Of a stretch of 64,000 nucleotides of DNA, positions 33,580 to 44,971 are shown one piece after another. Positions within the stretch are counted from its first letter, which is position 1; each line of letters begins with the position of its first letter. A program made the translations under genes and the position numbers. Under the pieces are notes generated by a model that did not search any database, was not told the origin of the DNA, and worked only from the letters and a program-made list of their open reading frames with translations. The DNA comes from Apiosordaria backusii (taxonomy: Eukaryota > Ascomycota > Sordariomycetes > Sordariales > Lasiosphaeriaceae), in contig JAUKTV010000007.1 of NCBI GenBank assembly GCA_030549205.1, positions 1,674,001-1,738,000 on the forward strand, given 5' to 3'.

Positions 33580-34409
33580 AGTAAAAATTAATCAGAGGAG
33601 AGATTGTAGATACGAACGGGTGTGATTAAGTAGTTAGACTAAGAAGAGCCGATGAAGATATGAAACCTATCGTGATCATGAAAAATAATGGATTGATAGT
33701 GAAGGGAAGGGAGCACAAAGGGAAAGGGTTGGGGGGACAGGAAGTGTGTAGGAACGAGCGGGGGGTAATGGAAATAAAGTTGTAATGTTTAGTTTATATG
33801 ATAGGTGGGATGGTTGGTGTATATAGCATTTTTTTGGACAAAGAAAGCATCGATCGATGTGACTGATCCTGGTGATATGGCATTTTTGTGATGTGTCGAG
33901 GAGCTGTTGGTAATGCTGACTGCTTCGCCTCACTGCTTCTGAGATAGGGTAGCCAATAATGTCCTGGTGGTGAGAAAGAGGATGCGAGCTTGTTGGTGGA
34001 TGTCATCCGAGGTGTATCATTCGCAGGATATGTACCGGATAGGTAAGCAACAAGTATACGCGATATAACCCTGGGTTTTGGGAGGCTTGGGAAAAAAGAG
34101 GCACATAGCTGGAATTGATACCCGAACAGCATGGTAGAATAGAAACATGTCCCATTAGAGCCAGTACTCATCGTAACTGACCGTTTCAAGAACCGTTGAA
34201 AGGGCTGAAGCTCAACAGCTCGGCATAGCGGTTCAAACCGCCAAAAGTGACGACGTTAGGTGGGGCAACTGCTAGCTTGACCTTTTGAACCTCTCTTCAC
34301 CTTCAGCCTCCCTCCCTCACCTTGACAGCTCCATTATCTGCTCCCCCATCTCCCATTGAAACACCCCAATTCCTTGCCATCTCAATCCCACAGCCGATCG
34401 CGACGCAAA
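33580..34409. other. Spacer between ERG5 and the rhodanese gene
   Basis: The 830 bases hold the ERG5 3' flank, which is AT-rich, and the promoter of the next gene. The last 100 bases are C/T-rich leader. The open frame at 33794-34189 minus is not supported. Confidence 0.45.
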
Positions 34410-35107
34410 ATGGCCTCCAGAAGAGCCCTCACCACCCTCTTGCCCCGCGCGCAAAGAGCCCCAGCAGCAGCTCGAACCATCGCGACAGTCCTCTCACGCC
34501 AACTCCATACTACCCCAAGAACCTCCCCCGTCCAGAGGGTACTCGCCCAAAAGCCTCTACAATCTACCACTGTCGTCCAAAGAAGACCCTACTCCTCCGA
34601 CCCCCCATCCGATCCCCCCTCCAAAATCTACGACTTCGCCTCCCTCCAAAAACTCATCTCCCACCCCTCCCCAAATATTACAATAATCGGTAACTTTCCC
34701 ATTCCACTTACCTCCACTATACACCCTCTCTACCCCCAATATACCCCCCCAAACGAAACACTCATATGACCCCGATTCATTCCTTTCCATTACTGACAGC
34801 GTCCTTTCTTCCAACAGATTCCAGAGAACCCGGCGAACTCCAACAAACAGGCCACATCCCCCACGCAATCAACATCCCCGTCACCACCTCCCCCGACAGC
34901 TTCTTCATCCCCGAGGAAGAGTTCGAAGACCGATTCGGCTTCCCCCGCCCATCCAAGGACCAAGAACTCATCTTTTACTGCAAGGCCGGCGTCCGGAGCA
35001 GGGCTGCCGCTCAACTTGCCAAGCAGGCCGGGTGGGAAAAGGTGGGAGAGTACCCCGGCAGTTGGCTGGATTGGTTTGAGAAGGGGGGACCAGTGGAAAG
35101 GTCGTGA
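34410..35107 (+). CDS. Mitochondrial rhodanese-domain protein (RDL2/AIM42-like)
   Basis: Exon 1 is 34410-34689, the intron 34690-34817 (GTAACT...AACAG), exon 2 34818-35107, encoding 189 residues. The first 65 residues form a strongly basic, Arg/Ala/Ser/Thr-rich presequence (MASRRALTTLLPRAQR...RRPYSS), so mitochondrial import is expected. The single rhodanese domain starts at IYDFASLQKLI; the splice gives IIDSREPGELQQTGHIPHAINIP, the usual first half. The active-site loop is FYCKAGVRSRAAA, with the catalytic cysteine at about residue 147. Yeast relatives have thiosulfate sulfurtransferase activity; the physiological acceptor is unknown. C-ending codons give way to G-rich ones in the last 100 bases. 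Confidence 0.88.
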
Positions 35108-35329
35108 TATCCCGGAGTTGGCATAATGTAAAGTCACAAGGGGAGGGGATGGAGCTGTGATGCATGGAGGAAGTGTATATAGGGTAGGGGGAGATATGTA
35201 CGATCATATAACAAGGTCAAGAAATAGAAGTTTGATTCCAAAAATGCAATACTCATACAACCTATCCCAACCACGCCCTTTCCACCCCATTGACAGTAAC
35301 AGTAACATAAAAATCCATGACTTTTCGCC

Positions 35330-36421
35330 CTAAACGCCCTTCCATATCAAACTCATACCTCGTACAGCCCCTCCTTCTCCCCTTCTTTCCTCTCCCCTAG
35401 AACACAAACGCCGGCTTCCCGTCCTCCCCCCCTTAGGTCCCCCAACCTCCCCCTCCGGCTTCCCCCCCGGCAGCGGACTCCCATGCGCAAAAAACAAAAC
35501 CTTAATCGCCACCGCCAACCCAAAATGCAACCCCACCACCGCAACAAGCAACACCTTACTCGTCTGCCGATCCGTCGCGCTCAACACCGGGTACAAATTC
35601 CTCAGCAAAAACGCCACCGACACCCCAAACCCCACCCCAACAAACACCCAGTTCAAGATCCTAATCGGGCTCCAGCTCACCAGCGCAACCGGAATCCAAA
35701 TCAGATTCCCGTACCCATACAACGCCCAGCACTCCAACAGGTTTGCGCTTTCCGAACCAAAGTACCGGAGCGCGAGGTAGAGGATCACGGGGATGACAAA
35801 GGTGTACCCGTATATCAGTCCAGCAGCACCTGTCACTTCTGTTAGCATTCATTATATAAATGGGGTGGGTGAAGGGGGGGGGGGGGGAATACCAGACAAC
35901 AACCGGAAATCATACGCAAACTCCCCCCTCCCCGTGCTGGCCAAATAATCACTGATCGTCCCCCCCAAAAACAATATCAGCACCACCGTCGTAGCGATCC
36001 AAAAAGGACCGTACAAATCTGGATTCCCCTCCAGCACATCTAAGAAATTTGCCCGGGGGAAAAGCGCCGCCCAACACCGGCTCAATACAGAAGTTGTGTC
36101 CACGTCAAAAAACTGCGAGTAAAAACCCAGCGTCCAGATGAGCTTCTTCCCCCCGGATTGGTTCGACCCAGAGGCTGTAGCGGGGAGAGGTAAACCGGCG
36201 GATTGGGAGGAACGAGTCCCAGGTTTGTTGAGGTTGGTGGTGGAAGACGAGGAAAAGTTGGACTGGTGGAATTCGAGGTCTTCTTGGAGGTCGGTGTGCC
36301 CTAGGTCGCCCTGGATATGGTGTTAAAAAAGGGGGGAAGAAATAAAGAGAGGCGGGGAGGGGGGAAGGGAACATACCTCGTCGTCTACGTCCACGACGGC
36401 ATCGTAGCCCGATCGGGACAT
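35330..36421 (-). CDS. Yip1-domain membrane protein (YIPF1/YIPF2-like)
   Basis: Three exons: 36377-36421, 35893-36310 and 35329-adjacent 35330-35829, with introns at 36311-36376 and 35830-35892. The product has 320 residues. After a hydrophilic N-terminus (MSRSGYDAVVDVDDEGDLG) and the motif LIWTLGFYSQFFDVDT, five hydrophobic segments follow: FWIATTVVLILFLGG, GLIYGYTFVIPVILYLAL, YGYGNLIWIPVALVSW, ILNWVFVGVGFGVSVAFLL and VLLVAVVGLHFGLAVAIKVL. This is the Yip1 fold of proteins that bind Rab GTPases and act in Golgi and endosomal traffic. The segments WALYGYGNLIWIP and FVGVGFG are conserved in the family. The C-terminal 40 residues are Gly/Arg/Glu-rich and look non-conserved; since they lie in a G-run-rich part, a small frame slip near the end cannot be excluded. 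Confidence 0.85.
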
Positions 36422-36983
36422 TGTGTCCTTTTGCGGTGTATGAGCTTGGGAGCTTTCGATGTGTGTACTCAATTCAGTCTGTGTATTTACGCGGTATAGA
36501 AATTAGTCGGCGCAAACTTCGATATGTTGTCGTCGTTGGAGCTGTTGTTTGCTCAAGTCTGAATCTGGCGAGTGACAGCTTGCGATTGCGTTGCGTGGAC
36601 ACAGCGCCAATCTAAACTCACACCCTGATGGCCACTGCTTTCTTGGCACCGATCACCTTGCATTTGCAGACCACAGAAAGCCTGACATAAGCTTGCGCAC
36701 GTGCCTTTATGTCTCGAGCTTTGGCTTGGGAACTGATAATTCAAGATGGACATTAAATTCAACATCACAGCAACAGAGAGACAGGGTGCAGAATCAGAGC
36801 CCACGTCACGTCATGAATTGATGGTCAGGAGTCTTAAGCTATGGTCATCCGGAATGTACAGCCATAATTGGTCGCCGTAAAAACCAACCCCCCTGCCAAC
36901 CCAGTCGCAGAACGATACCCATGCCGAGAAAAAACCAAAAGACGCCAGACGACCTTGACCGTGTGATGATGAAGTGAAATCGC
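36422..36983. other. Spacer between ubiquitin-eL40 and the Yip1-family gene
   Basis: Both neighbours are on the minus strand, so this holds the 3' flank of the ubiquitin fusion gene and the promoter of the Yip1-family gene. Nothing else is recognised. Confidence 0.45.
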
Positions 36984-37733
36984 TTATTTGAGCTTCTTCT
37001 TGGGGCGGAGCTGGTTGGTGTGTCCGCACTTGCGCTTTCTGCAGTTGGTAGCACGGGGAGGGAGGCGGGCCTGTCGTCTCTTGTCAGCACTCTTTCCTTA
37101 TTCGCATTCTTAAGTACGGGAACGTACATAGCACTTGCGGCAGATCATCTTGTCGCAGTTGAACTTGGAGGCAAGAGCCTTGAGCGAGGGCTCAATGATA
37201 CCACCACGGAGGCGAAGGACCAAGTGGAGGGTAGACTCCTACAGACGCAAAGATCGGTTAGCTGTTGAACTTTCTTCGGTTTCGATATCGAGATTCGTCA
37301 TTCGGTGCCGCGGGCGTGGTGAAGCCAGCAAAAAAATTCCTCCTCTTCCAAAACTGTCGACGGTTCGTATGCCCTCCTTCCAACTTTTTGCCAGTCTTCC
37401 CTTCCCGCGGCCCCGATCGATCGGTCGTGATGTATGTAAAATCGTACCTTCTGGATGTTGTAGTCGGAGAGGGTGCGGCCATCCTCGAGCTGCTTGCCAG
37501 CAAAGATCAGGCGCTGCTGGTCAGGAGGGATGCCCTCCTTGTCCTGGATCTTGGCCTTGACATTGTCGATGGTGTCCGAGGACTCGACCTCGAGAGTGAT
37601 GGTCTTACCCGTGAGGGTCTTCACGAAGATCTGCACTGTTCATTTTGAAAAAACCCAGCGTTAGTAATTCTGAGAGTTTCTTTATGCAAATAAATTCGAT
37701 ATCGCAGTGTCTGGGGGCGCTGGGCGACGTACT
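36984..37733 (-). CDS. Ubiquitin-60S ribosomal protein eL40 fusion
   Basis: The gene encodes 76 residues of ubiquitin (MQIFVKTLTGK...LRLRGG) fused to the 52-residue ribosomal protein eL40 (IIEPSLKALASKFNCDK...KKKLK); cleavage after RGG releases both. Exons: start base 37733, 37448-37635, 37128-37238 and 36984-37070; introns 37636-37732, 37239-37447 (209 bp) and 37071-37127. The first exon ends ...GGTCAAGA before GTACGT, and the next begins TGCAGATCTTC, so the ATG is assembled across the intron: A from exon 1, TG from exon 2. No other ATG in frame precedes the MQIF sequence. The second intron falls after residue 63 (Lys63). Cysteines of the eL40 zinc site (CDKMICRKCYARL...CRKRKCGH) are present. 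A housekeeping gene, expected to be highly expressed. Confidence 0.93.
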
Positions 37734-38070
37734 CTTGACCGATTCCCACGAAGCTGGCTGATGAGGTTGACGAGAGAGTTCCAACAGGAAGCCGTAAATT
37801 TTGGTGGGGGTAAGAATCGCCTGCACACCCGGGACCTAGGGCTCGCCGCCGGAAATTTGAGGCAAACTTTGTGGGTCGGTCCGTGCGCACACCTTTCACC
37901 TAGCAGCCCCCGCACTGTGCTGGTCATCCACTCGTCACTTGGCAGGGGTGTCACTCTTCACTCTGTCGGAGAGCAATGCATCATTGGCAAGCCGAACTCT
38001 GGTGTATGTAACGGCATATTTGGGTATCTCAATACTAGTGCTCAAGCAGCGCTCTGTACATCCTCCAGAT
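37734..38070. promoter_or_regulatory. Ubiquitin-eL40 upstream region and RRN7 3' flank
   Basis: This 337-base stretch must contain the 5' leader and promoter of the ubiquitin fusion gene and the 3' end of RRN7, which lies on the same strand. No TATA box was picked out with confidence. Confidence 0.4.
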
Positions 38071-40005
38071 CTATTCTCCCCGATCCATCCATTGATCAAC
38101 TCCAGCCTCATTCTTCAATCTCCGCTTCTCCTGCCTTTGCCAATTATGCAGCATCTGCTCAAGGCTGTAAACAGTCTTCACCAAATCCTCCAGTCCCAAC
38201 CCAGATATATCAGCCACCACCTCATAGAATCTCTTTGCTGGTCCCTCAAGCTCTTCCACAAACTTGTAGTCCCGATAATCAGAACCAGCCCGCTTCGTCT
38301 TGACCGTAGACTCTCCACCACCACCACCTCTAGTTCGTGTGTCCAACTGTGGTTTGATAAGCTGCATGCCCTTCTCGACCCTTTGCATCCGCGACTCAAT
38401 CTCATCCTCTGTCGGCCCTTGCACTCTAGGCAATGGCGGAATCCTGCTGAGGGGGAAGAGACGGTCGACTTCGGTCTCGTCTGTTGGGTTCTTCTCAATT
38501 TGAGTCTCCTGGAACCAGTTCAGTAGTTCCGTGATATCCTTCTTTTCCATAGACCATATCTTCTGCGGGTTGATGCCTTCAAATTCCAACATGGCTGGCT
38601 TCTTGTCTTCGTGGTCGGCAAACTCCTCCTCCCAGACTCTCCAATTCATTCTCATGGAATTGGGGTCGTTGTAATCGCGTGGGTATCGGTCCACGGAGTC
38701 GAGCGGGTAGAGGTACTTCGTTGCAACTACCACAGCTGCTGCCAATAACACATCTGGGATATCCAGAAGAGTCTGCCGGTCGTGATTTGTTTCTCTCGTC
38801 GGGAAAGACAGCCGTAGCTCAAGGAGCTCGCAAATATTTTGTGCGTATGGGTGGACATCCGCTAAGCTGAGTCAGAAAAGAACCATCATCAACTTTCAGA
38901 AGCACTTACGTGGGAGAGCCAAATCCTTGACATGAAGGAACAGCAGCGGTGGTGCTGGCACCGCCGGAAATATCAACCCATGATTCTCCTTGTAGCCCGT
39001 CATCAAACCCAGGACACTCCTGTGAAGCTCTCCCCCCTTGAACTTGGCATATCTCGTCAGCAAGCTCTGGTGAGCCCACGCCGGCAGCCGTTCTCTCCAT
39101 TCCTTCGGTATATAATCAATCTGCCTCGATCGTCAGCATCAAACCACCCTTTCTCCCCATCAGTGTGTGTACTCACCCCCGACAAAAACGGCATCCACCC
39201 ATTCCTCGCCCACCTCCAAACATCCCCCACCCTCACCGGCTCCCCCCTCATCACACACCCCAAATAAACCAACCCCAACGTATCCATCATCCCCGGCAAG
39301 TCCCAAACCTCTGTCTTCCAATCATGCCTCTTCCTCCCCTCCCCTTCACCCCCCTCCTCCTGTCCCTCCCCCCCAGTCTGACTACTAAACATAACCAGTC
39401 CCCCCTCCTCTTCCTCCTCCCCCCCTTGTATGGTCCCCGTTGATGACCTCTTCCTCCTCTTCTTCTTCCCCCCTCCCCCTCCCCATCCTCCCCACGCTTC
39501 CTCTCAATCCCCTTGAACCCCCCCACCCTCAAAACCCACAAATCCTTCACCACACTCTCAATCTCCCCGTTAAACCTCTTCTCTTTAATAACCCACTGCA
39601 GCTGCTTCCTCAGTATCAGCTGCAAACACTCCAGATACAGCTCCTTGGCTTCATTCCCCGAGAGCTGCTGCTTCGTCTTTTGCCGCTTTTCTTTTTTGGC
39701 CTTTAACGTCTTGCCCATGGACCCAAAGCCGTCCCCTTCGTGGTCGACGTCGAATTGGATGTAGCCCTACCATTTTTTGTGAGCATGCGAGCGGAGGGGT
39801 TGAGGAGGGGGGGGGGGGAGGAAGGAGAAAAGTATTGGAAAGGGGAGGGGGAGAAACGTAGTGGAAGGGGAAGAGAAAAAAAACACACCTCAACCCGATG
39901 CCCATTCTCACAAAACCTCATACCATCCTCCAAATACCACCTCCTCGCCGGACACTCGCTGCACGTCTGCCCCGAGGGGAAGCGATGATGTTTTCGAGGA
40001 GCCAT
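38071..40005 (-). CDS. RRN7: RNA polymerase I initiation factor RRN7 (TFIIB-related)
   Basis: Four exons: 39889-40005, 39177-39766, 38910-39120 and 38071-38861; introns 39767-39888, 39121-39176 and 38862-38909. Rrn7 (TAF1B in animals) is the TFIIB-like part of the core factor that recruits polymerase I to rDNA. The zinc ribbon at residues 11-40 reads GQTCSECPARRWYLEDGMRFCENGHRVEGYIQFD, whose two halves are joined by the first splice. Cyclin-fold segments follow: KELYLECLQLILRKQLQWV, WDLPGMMDTLGLVYLGCVM, and IPDVLLAAAVVVATKYLYPLD in exon 4. Exon 2 has 590 bases while both its ends are in phase 0, so it needs one extra base (net); the frame change lies in the G/A-rich stretch at about 39395-39490. 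With that the protein has about 569 residues. An unrecognised small intron there is the alternative. Confidence 0.85.
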
Positions 40006-40999
40006 TTTTCACTCTTCTTTTATTCCCCCCCCCCCCCTCTTATGTCCGCTTCTAATATTCTAATCCCGAATTATTCCTCCCGTCGTTGACGTGTTGATGT
40101 TGATTTCATCAATTATTTTGTGACACCAAAGTCGCGTTCATCAAAAATCGAGGTATGAAAAGATGGTAGATCCGCCTCATAGATTATTAAGCCGACCTGC
40201 AAAAAAAGAAAGAAAAAAAAGTACGATTCGTGATAGAATTAAAAGAAAGATCTCAGCTTGACGCGGATCGAAAATGAGTTGTAATGGGCGGATATTCATG
40301 TGTCGAACCTTTCCTTGTATGATGAAAAAGCTTGAAAAAGTGAAGTCTGAGATGTGAAATGTCCAAGCTTCTGACTGCCGGATTGGGACAGCTATAACAC
40401 ACCCACCCACTTACACTTACATGCACCACATAAAACTTGGCTTGAAGCTGTTCAATCATGGAGAATCTACAGTTTGTTTCAGCCTATAGAATCCGAATTA
40501 GTCCATTAATCTGTCTAGTTCATCGTGATATTTGCACTTTTAGTCTGATAAGTGCATTTCTAGTCTCATCCGATATCAAATTATGGGCACACCTGCAATC
40601 ATAATTCACACAAAGTCACGCATAGCTTCGGTCAAATGTTGCAACCAATTGATTGGGAAAGCGCCTTCAATTCTATCGGACGGCGCCCTCACTACCTGCG
40701 AGCCTGCTTCTCAGCTCGCACACACACTGCGGCGAACGGAAGGGATAAATGCAAAGTAGAGAGCGAGAGAAAGGAGACGTCATTTTTCATGCAAGACGAA
40801 CGCTTCCCATTCCGCCGCAAAGTGTCCAGATAGAATCAATAAAGAACGCTACCGAGAACCCGAGACAATGACCAGCCCAAGAAACATCACAATAGATATC
40901 TCGCCGTCCAAAAGGGGACAGCCGACAGCAAATTTCGCCGTTACTGGCCAAAGGCCGGGCTCCCCATTCCCACCATCACATCTCCAGCCAAAGAGACGC
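40006..40999. other. RRN7 upstream region and eIF5A 3' flank
   Basis: The stretch is AT-rich on the RRN7-distal side (40080-40620) with a C run at about 40026. The open frame 40636-40833 is unsupported. No RNA gene was seen. Confidence 0.45.
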
Positions 41000-41839
41000 T
41001 TATTTAGTGCCCTCCTTGGCATCGACGGCAGCCTCCTCACCCATGGCAGTCTGGATGGTGACGACTATGATATTGTCAGTATGATGGACAATTGAGCGTG
41101 TATTCTGAGAGTAAACTTACGGGTCTCCTTCTCGTCCTCCTTGAAAAGCTTGTTGATCTTGTCACGGACCTCACCACTGTCGGGGAGCTTAACGTCATCC
41201 TTGAGGTCACCGTCGCCGGTCATGAGCGAGAGATAACCATCATCGGAGATATCGATCTGTAAGAGTCACAGTCAGCGCCTGAGTCTTTCCTTCGATATTT
41301 TGATAAGACAGGGAAACTCACGAGGGTGTATTCCTGACGCTTGACAACGGGGACGTCCATGTTATGGGTCGAGGGGCAGAGATCTTCCAGCTTCTTGCCG
41401 GTGAAGATATCAATGGCAACCAAATGGACCTTAGCGTGACCGTGCTTGCCGGTCTTGGAGGTGGACATGTCGACGATCTTGCAGGGGCGGTTCTTGATCA
41501 CGACGAAGCCGTTCTTGCGCAGAGCAGAGCACTGCATGGGGAAGGTTTTGGAGGCACCGGCATCACCGCCGGCGTCCATCTCGAAGTCATGCTCCTGGTG
41601 CTAGAGAGCAGAGAACATGTTAGTTGATTGATTGAAACATGGCGCGATGAAGGATCGTGGAAGGGTGCGCAATGATGCCCGTTGCTGGCCATCGCGGGGG
41701 CTTCGTCGTGGCGTGTGCAAAAGTGATAGATGGCCAGATGCGGGGTGGACTTTTTTTGCCGCCCAATCGCGCACACTTTCTGGCGAGGGCGAGGACAGGG
41801 CACGAGAGCAGTAGAAAGACAACGTACCTCTTCGGCCAT
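41000..41839 (-). CDS. Translation factor eIF5A
   Basis: Four exons: 41828-41839 (MAEE only), 41322-41600, 41121-41256 and 41000-41064, with introns 41601-41827 (227 bp), 41257-41321 and 41065-41120. The product has 163 residues. eIF5A rescues ribosomes stalled at proline-rich and other hard peptide stretches and helps termination. The hypusine loop STSKTGKHGHAKVHL is intact, with the modified lysine at about residue 56 in TGKHGH. Other family marks are QCSALRKNGFVVIKNRPCKIV, DIFTGKKLEDLCPSTHNMDVP and the C-terminal TAMGEEAAVDAKEG. For the last splice the in-frame acceptor ATAG at 41065-41068 gives ETLVTIQTAMGEE; the closer CCAG would break the frame. The first intron directly after four codons is a common layout for highly expressed fungal genes. 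Confidence 0.93.
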
Positions 41840-42790
41840 TTTGATGAATCTGGGAAAAGATACTGGTTGTCTGGGGATAAGCTGTCCGACCAAGAAGATG
41901 TCGAGATGGAGCCGTGGAGGAAGAAGGTGCAAGTCGATGAGGAAATGGGTACGGTAGGAGAGGAAGAAATTGAGCCCAGGTTTTGAGTGCAGAGCCGGAA
42001 CGAGAGAAAAAGGCTGTTTCCCCGCCAAGTGGTACCCCTCCTCTGTCTCAAACCTTGCACCTGTGCACCTGCCACTGGCCACCCACTCCCACCGAGCCTA
42101 CTGAAATTCGAATTTGCAGTCGTGGGCCGGTGGTCACCCTCCCACCCGTTGCCTCACAAGGTCTAGCGCGCTTCCAGACGTCCAAAGGTTTTTTTACCCC
42201 ACATCACACAGCCTTCTATTTAGCCCTCTTGTCATTGGAGTTTCTGTTTGACACCTCACGACCCCTCTTTGTGCCGGGAGGTAGTCACTCTATTCAACCT
42301 GTCTCTTTTTGGTGAGTCCTACGGTCATGTACCAAGTAGGGGCAGCAAACTGTATCGCTAATGACAATCACATCCCTAACAAAATTCAAGACATCCATCT
42401 CACACCACATCTCGATCAAACATTCGGCTGCCCCGCCTTGAATCGTGGTGCCTTGGGGCTAAACCTATTCTGGGTAGCATCATTCGGGCTGGAATGGACC
42501 CACTTGTGCCTTTTCAAGGCTTTGTGATTCAACCAATCATCATCCACCGGTCTGTGACTGAAAGCCAGCCTTGCCCGGTTGCTCATACACTAACAGCGCA
42601 CATGTCAGCAAACGGGCACCAGCTGTGCACAGGTGTCCATCTGTCAGTCAGTCAGAGCTCACCCCAGCTCCAGCCCGCAGGGTTCACCGCGCAGGCAGCG
42701 TGTCGACAGTGGCCAGACAAGCAACCTTGAGAGTTGACGTCGGCGCTGGTCACGATTGTATTGCTATACTAACCCATCACACCCGTCAAC
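41840..42790. promoter_or_regulatory. Divergent promoter region of eIF5A and VPS52
   Basis: This 951-base region separates two divergent start codons. It should hold both promoters and leaders. Open frames such as 41983-42315 plus have no family resemblance. No site is clear enough to name. Confidence 0.45.
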
Positions 42791-44971
42791 ATGTGGCTTG
42801 ACAGGTTTGCAGCCCAGCAGCAACCGGGAAGAAACAGCTCACCTCCCCCATCAAGCCGATCATCACCGCTCCCCCGTCGCACCTCCAGGTCAGGCGGCAT
42901 CAGCCCCTATATCACCTCCCAACAACGACCAGGGATCTCACCTAGAGGGTCTTCCTTGTCGCTTGTTTCCAACGATTCATCCTCCTCCTTGCTCGCCTCG
43001 TCCAGGCGCGCCAATGGCTCCGCCCTGAGGCAGTCGACAACAGTAGACGATGCTCCCGATCCTGAAGAGGTGCTCGCCCAGATCCTGGGCCCGCTGTCCG
43101 TCGATGTAGCTCCCACAGAACAGGACCGCTCAACTGGGATAAGGGAGGATGATTTGGAACTGGAGTTTGACTTTGGCGGCCTTAGTCTGAGCGAGCTTGC
43201 AGAAAGTGACGACGACGCCGACAAACAAGAGACGGTCGACACCTACAGACCGCAGACGGTAGAAGACTGTAGGTCGTCGTCCCCAGGCCAATCACATGGC
43301 TTTCTTTCTTTTCTTTCTTGTACTTATGATAGTTTTTGAAATTAGTTGAGCGAGATAAAACCAAATTCGAAGAGCTTCACCGATCCATTCGAGCGTGCGA
43401 TGACATCCTGAGTTCGGTCGAGACGAACCTGACCAGCTTCCGCAATGACCTCGCTGCCGTGTCTGCCGATATTGAAAGCCTCCAGGCCAGATCCACCGCC
43501 CTGAATGTCAGGTTAGAAAACCGAAAGGCCGTGGAAAAGGCCCTGGGGCCCATTGTGGAGGAGCTCAGCGTGTCGCCGATGGTGGTTTCCAAGATTGCAG
43601 AGGGACACATTGACGAAGCGTGGATCAAGACTCTGGCCGAGGTGGATAAGAGAGCGGTGGCTCACAAGAAGAACTCGCAGCAGCAAACGCAAAATAAGGC
43701 GTTGGCTGATATTGGGCCGTTGTTAGAAAAGCTAGTCCTCAAGGTACCTTGCCCCCTTTTTTTACCCCTTTTCTTGTTGCTCTACTAAAGAATCTACCCC
43801 CTAGGCCATCGAAAGAATCCGCGACTTCCTCGTGGCCCAGATCAAAGCCTTGCGATCTCCCAACATCAACGCGCAAATCATCCAGCAGCAAAACTTTATC
43901 AAATTCAAAGACCTGTTTGGGTTTCTCAATCGGCACCAACCGGTCCTCGCCGGGGAGATTTGCCAGGCCTACCTCAACACCATGAGGTGGTACTACCTCA
44001 ACCAGTTCACCCGCTATGAGAAGGCGCTTTTAAAACTCAAGTTGCACGTCCTAGACAAGAACGACGTTTTGGGGCATGACGATACCTCGTCTTCCTCCCG
44101 CCGTACTACATTACTCTCATCCTCGTCCAAACTCGCGCCTGGCGCGCCGCCCCATGACGCGTTCAACATTGGGAGGAGATTGGACATACTCAACAACAGC
44201 AACAACTTGGCCATCTCGAGCTACCTCGCCGAGGAGGATACTTCAACTCACTATCTCGAGACGGTATTCAGAAACTTCAACCTGGCACTAATCGACAACG
44301 CCACGGCCGAGTACACCTTCCTCGCGGGGTTCTTCTCCCCCGCGCTGTCCTACGGCACAATAAGCAGGCACTTTACCCAGATTTTCGAACCCACCTTTGC
44401 GCTAGGGCAGCAACTCACGAGACAGCTTGTCGAGGGGACATACGATGGGTTGGGAGTATTGATTTGTCTGAGGCTAAACCAGAAATACGCGTTTGAGCTG
44501 CAGCGGCGGAGGATTCCAGCTGCGGATGGGTATATCAACGGGACGAGCATGGAGCTGTGGCCGAGGTTGCAGTCGATTATGGATGCGCATAGGGAGAGTG
44601 TGAAGAGCTTGGCGGGTGGGTTGGGGAGTAAACAGCCGAGTGCGGCTGTGGCGAAGGGGGCGAGCGCGGCGCCGCATGTGGTGACGCAGAGGTTTGGGGG
44701 GTTGCTGCATGGGATATTGGTGCTGAGTGCGGAGGCTGGGGATGATGAGCCGGTGGTGGCTAGTTTGCAGAGGTTGAGGGGGGAGGTGGAGAGGTTTTTG
44801 GAGAGGTGGGCGGAGACGAGGTTTGGGGAGGTGGATAGGCGGAAGGGGAGGAGGTTTTTGTATAATAATTGGAGTTTGGTGTTGACGATTGTGGGGGATG
44901 TGGTGGCGATGGAAGGGGGGAGGGGAGTAATAAGATGGGGAGAGAGTGTGTGGAGTGGGTTGAGGGGTTGA
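42791..44971 (+). CDS. VPS52: Vacuolar protein sorting protein VPS52 (GARP complex)
   Basis: Exons 42791-43268, 43346-43743 and 43805-44971, with introns 43269-43345 and 43744-43804, encode 680 residues. Vps52 is a core subunit of the GARP tethering complex that captures endosome-derived vesicles at the trans-Golgi. The MWLDRFAA start is typical of fungal Vps52. A Ser/Pro-rich N-terminus is followed by the acidic EDDLELEFDFGGLSLSELAE segment and a predicted coiled coil (ERDKTKFEELHRSIRACDDIL...LQARSTALNVRLENRKAVE, about residues 160-235). The family core continues with AIERIRDFLVAQIKALRSPN, QQQNFIKFKDLFGFLNRH, the segment from FNLALIDNATAEYTFL to FFSPAL, and ALGQQLTRQLVEGTYDGLGVLICLRLNQK. The splice at 43805 rejoins LEKLVLK and AIERIRDFL without ambiguity. 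Codons switch abruptly from C-ending to G-rich at about 44430. Confidence 0.92.

Noticed and set aside
34201..34250. GGTTCAAACC resembling a tRNA B box
   Set aside because: No acceptor stem, anticodon arm or matching A box could be folded around it.
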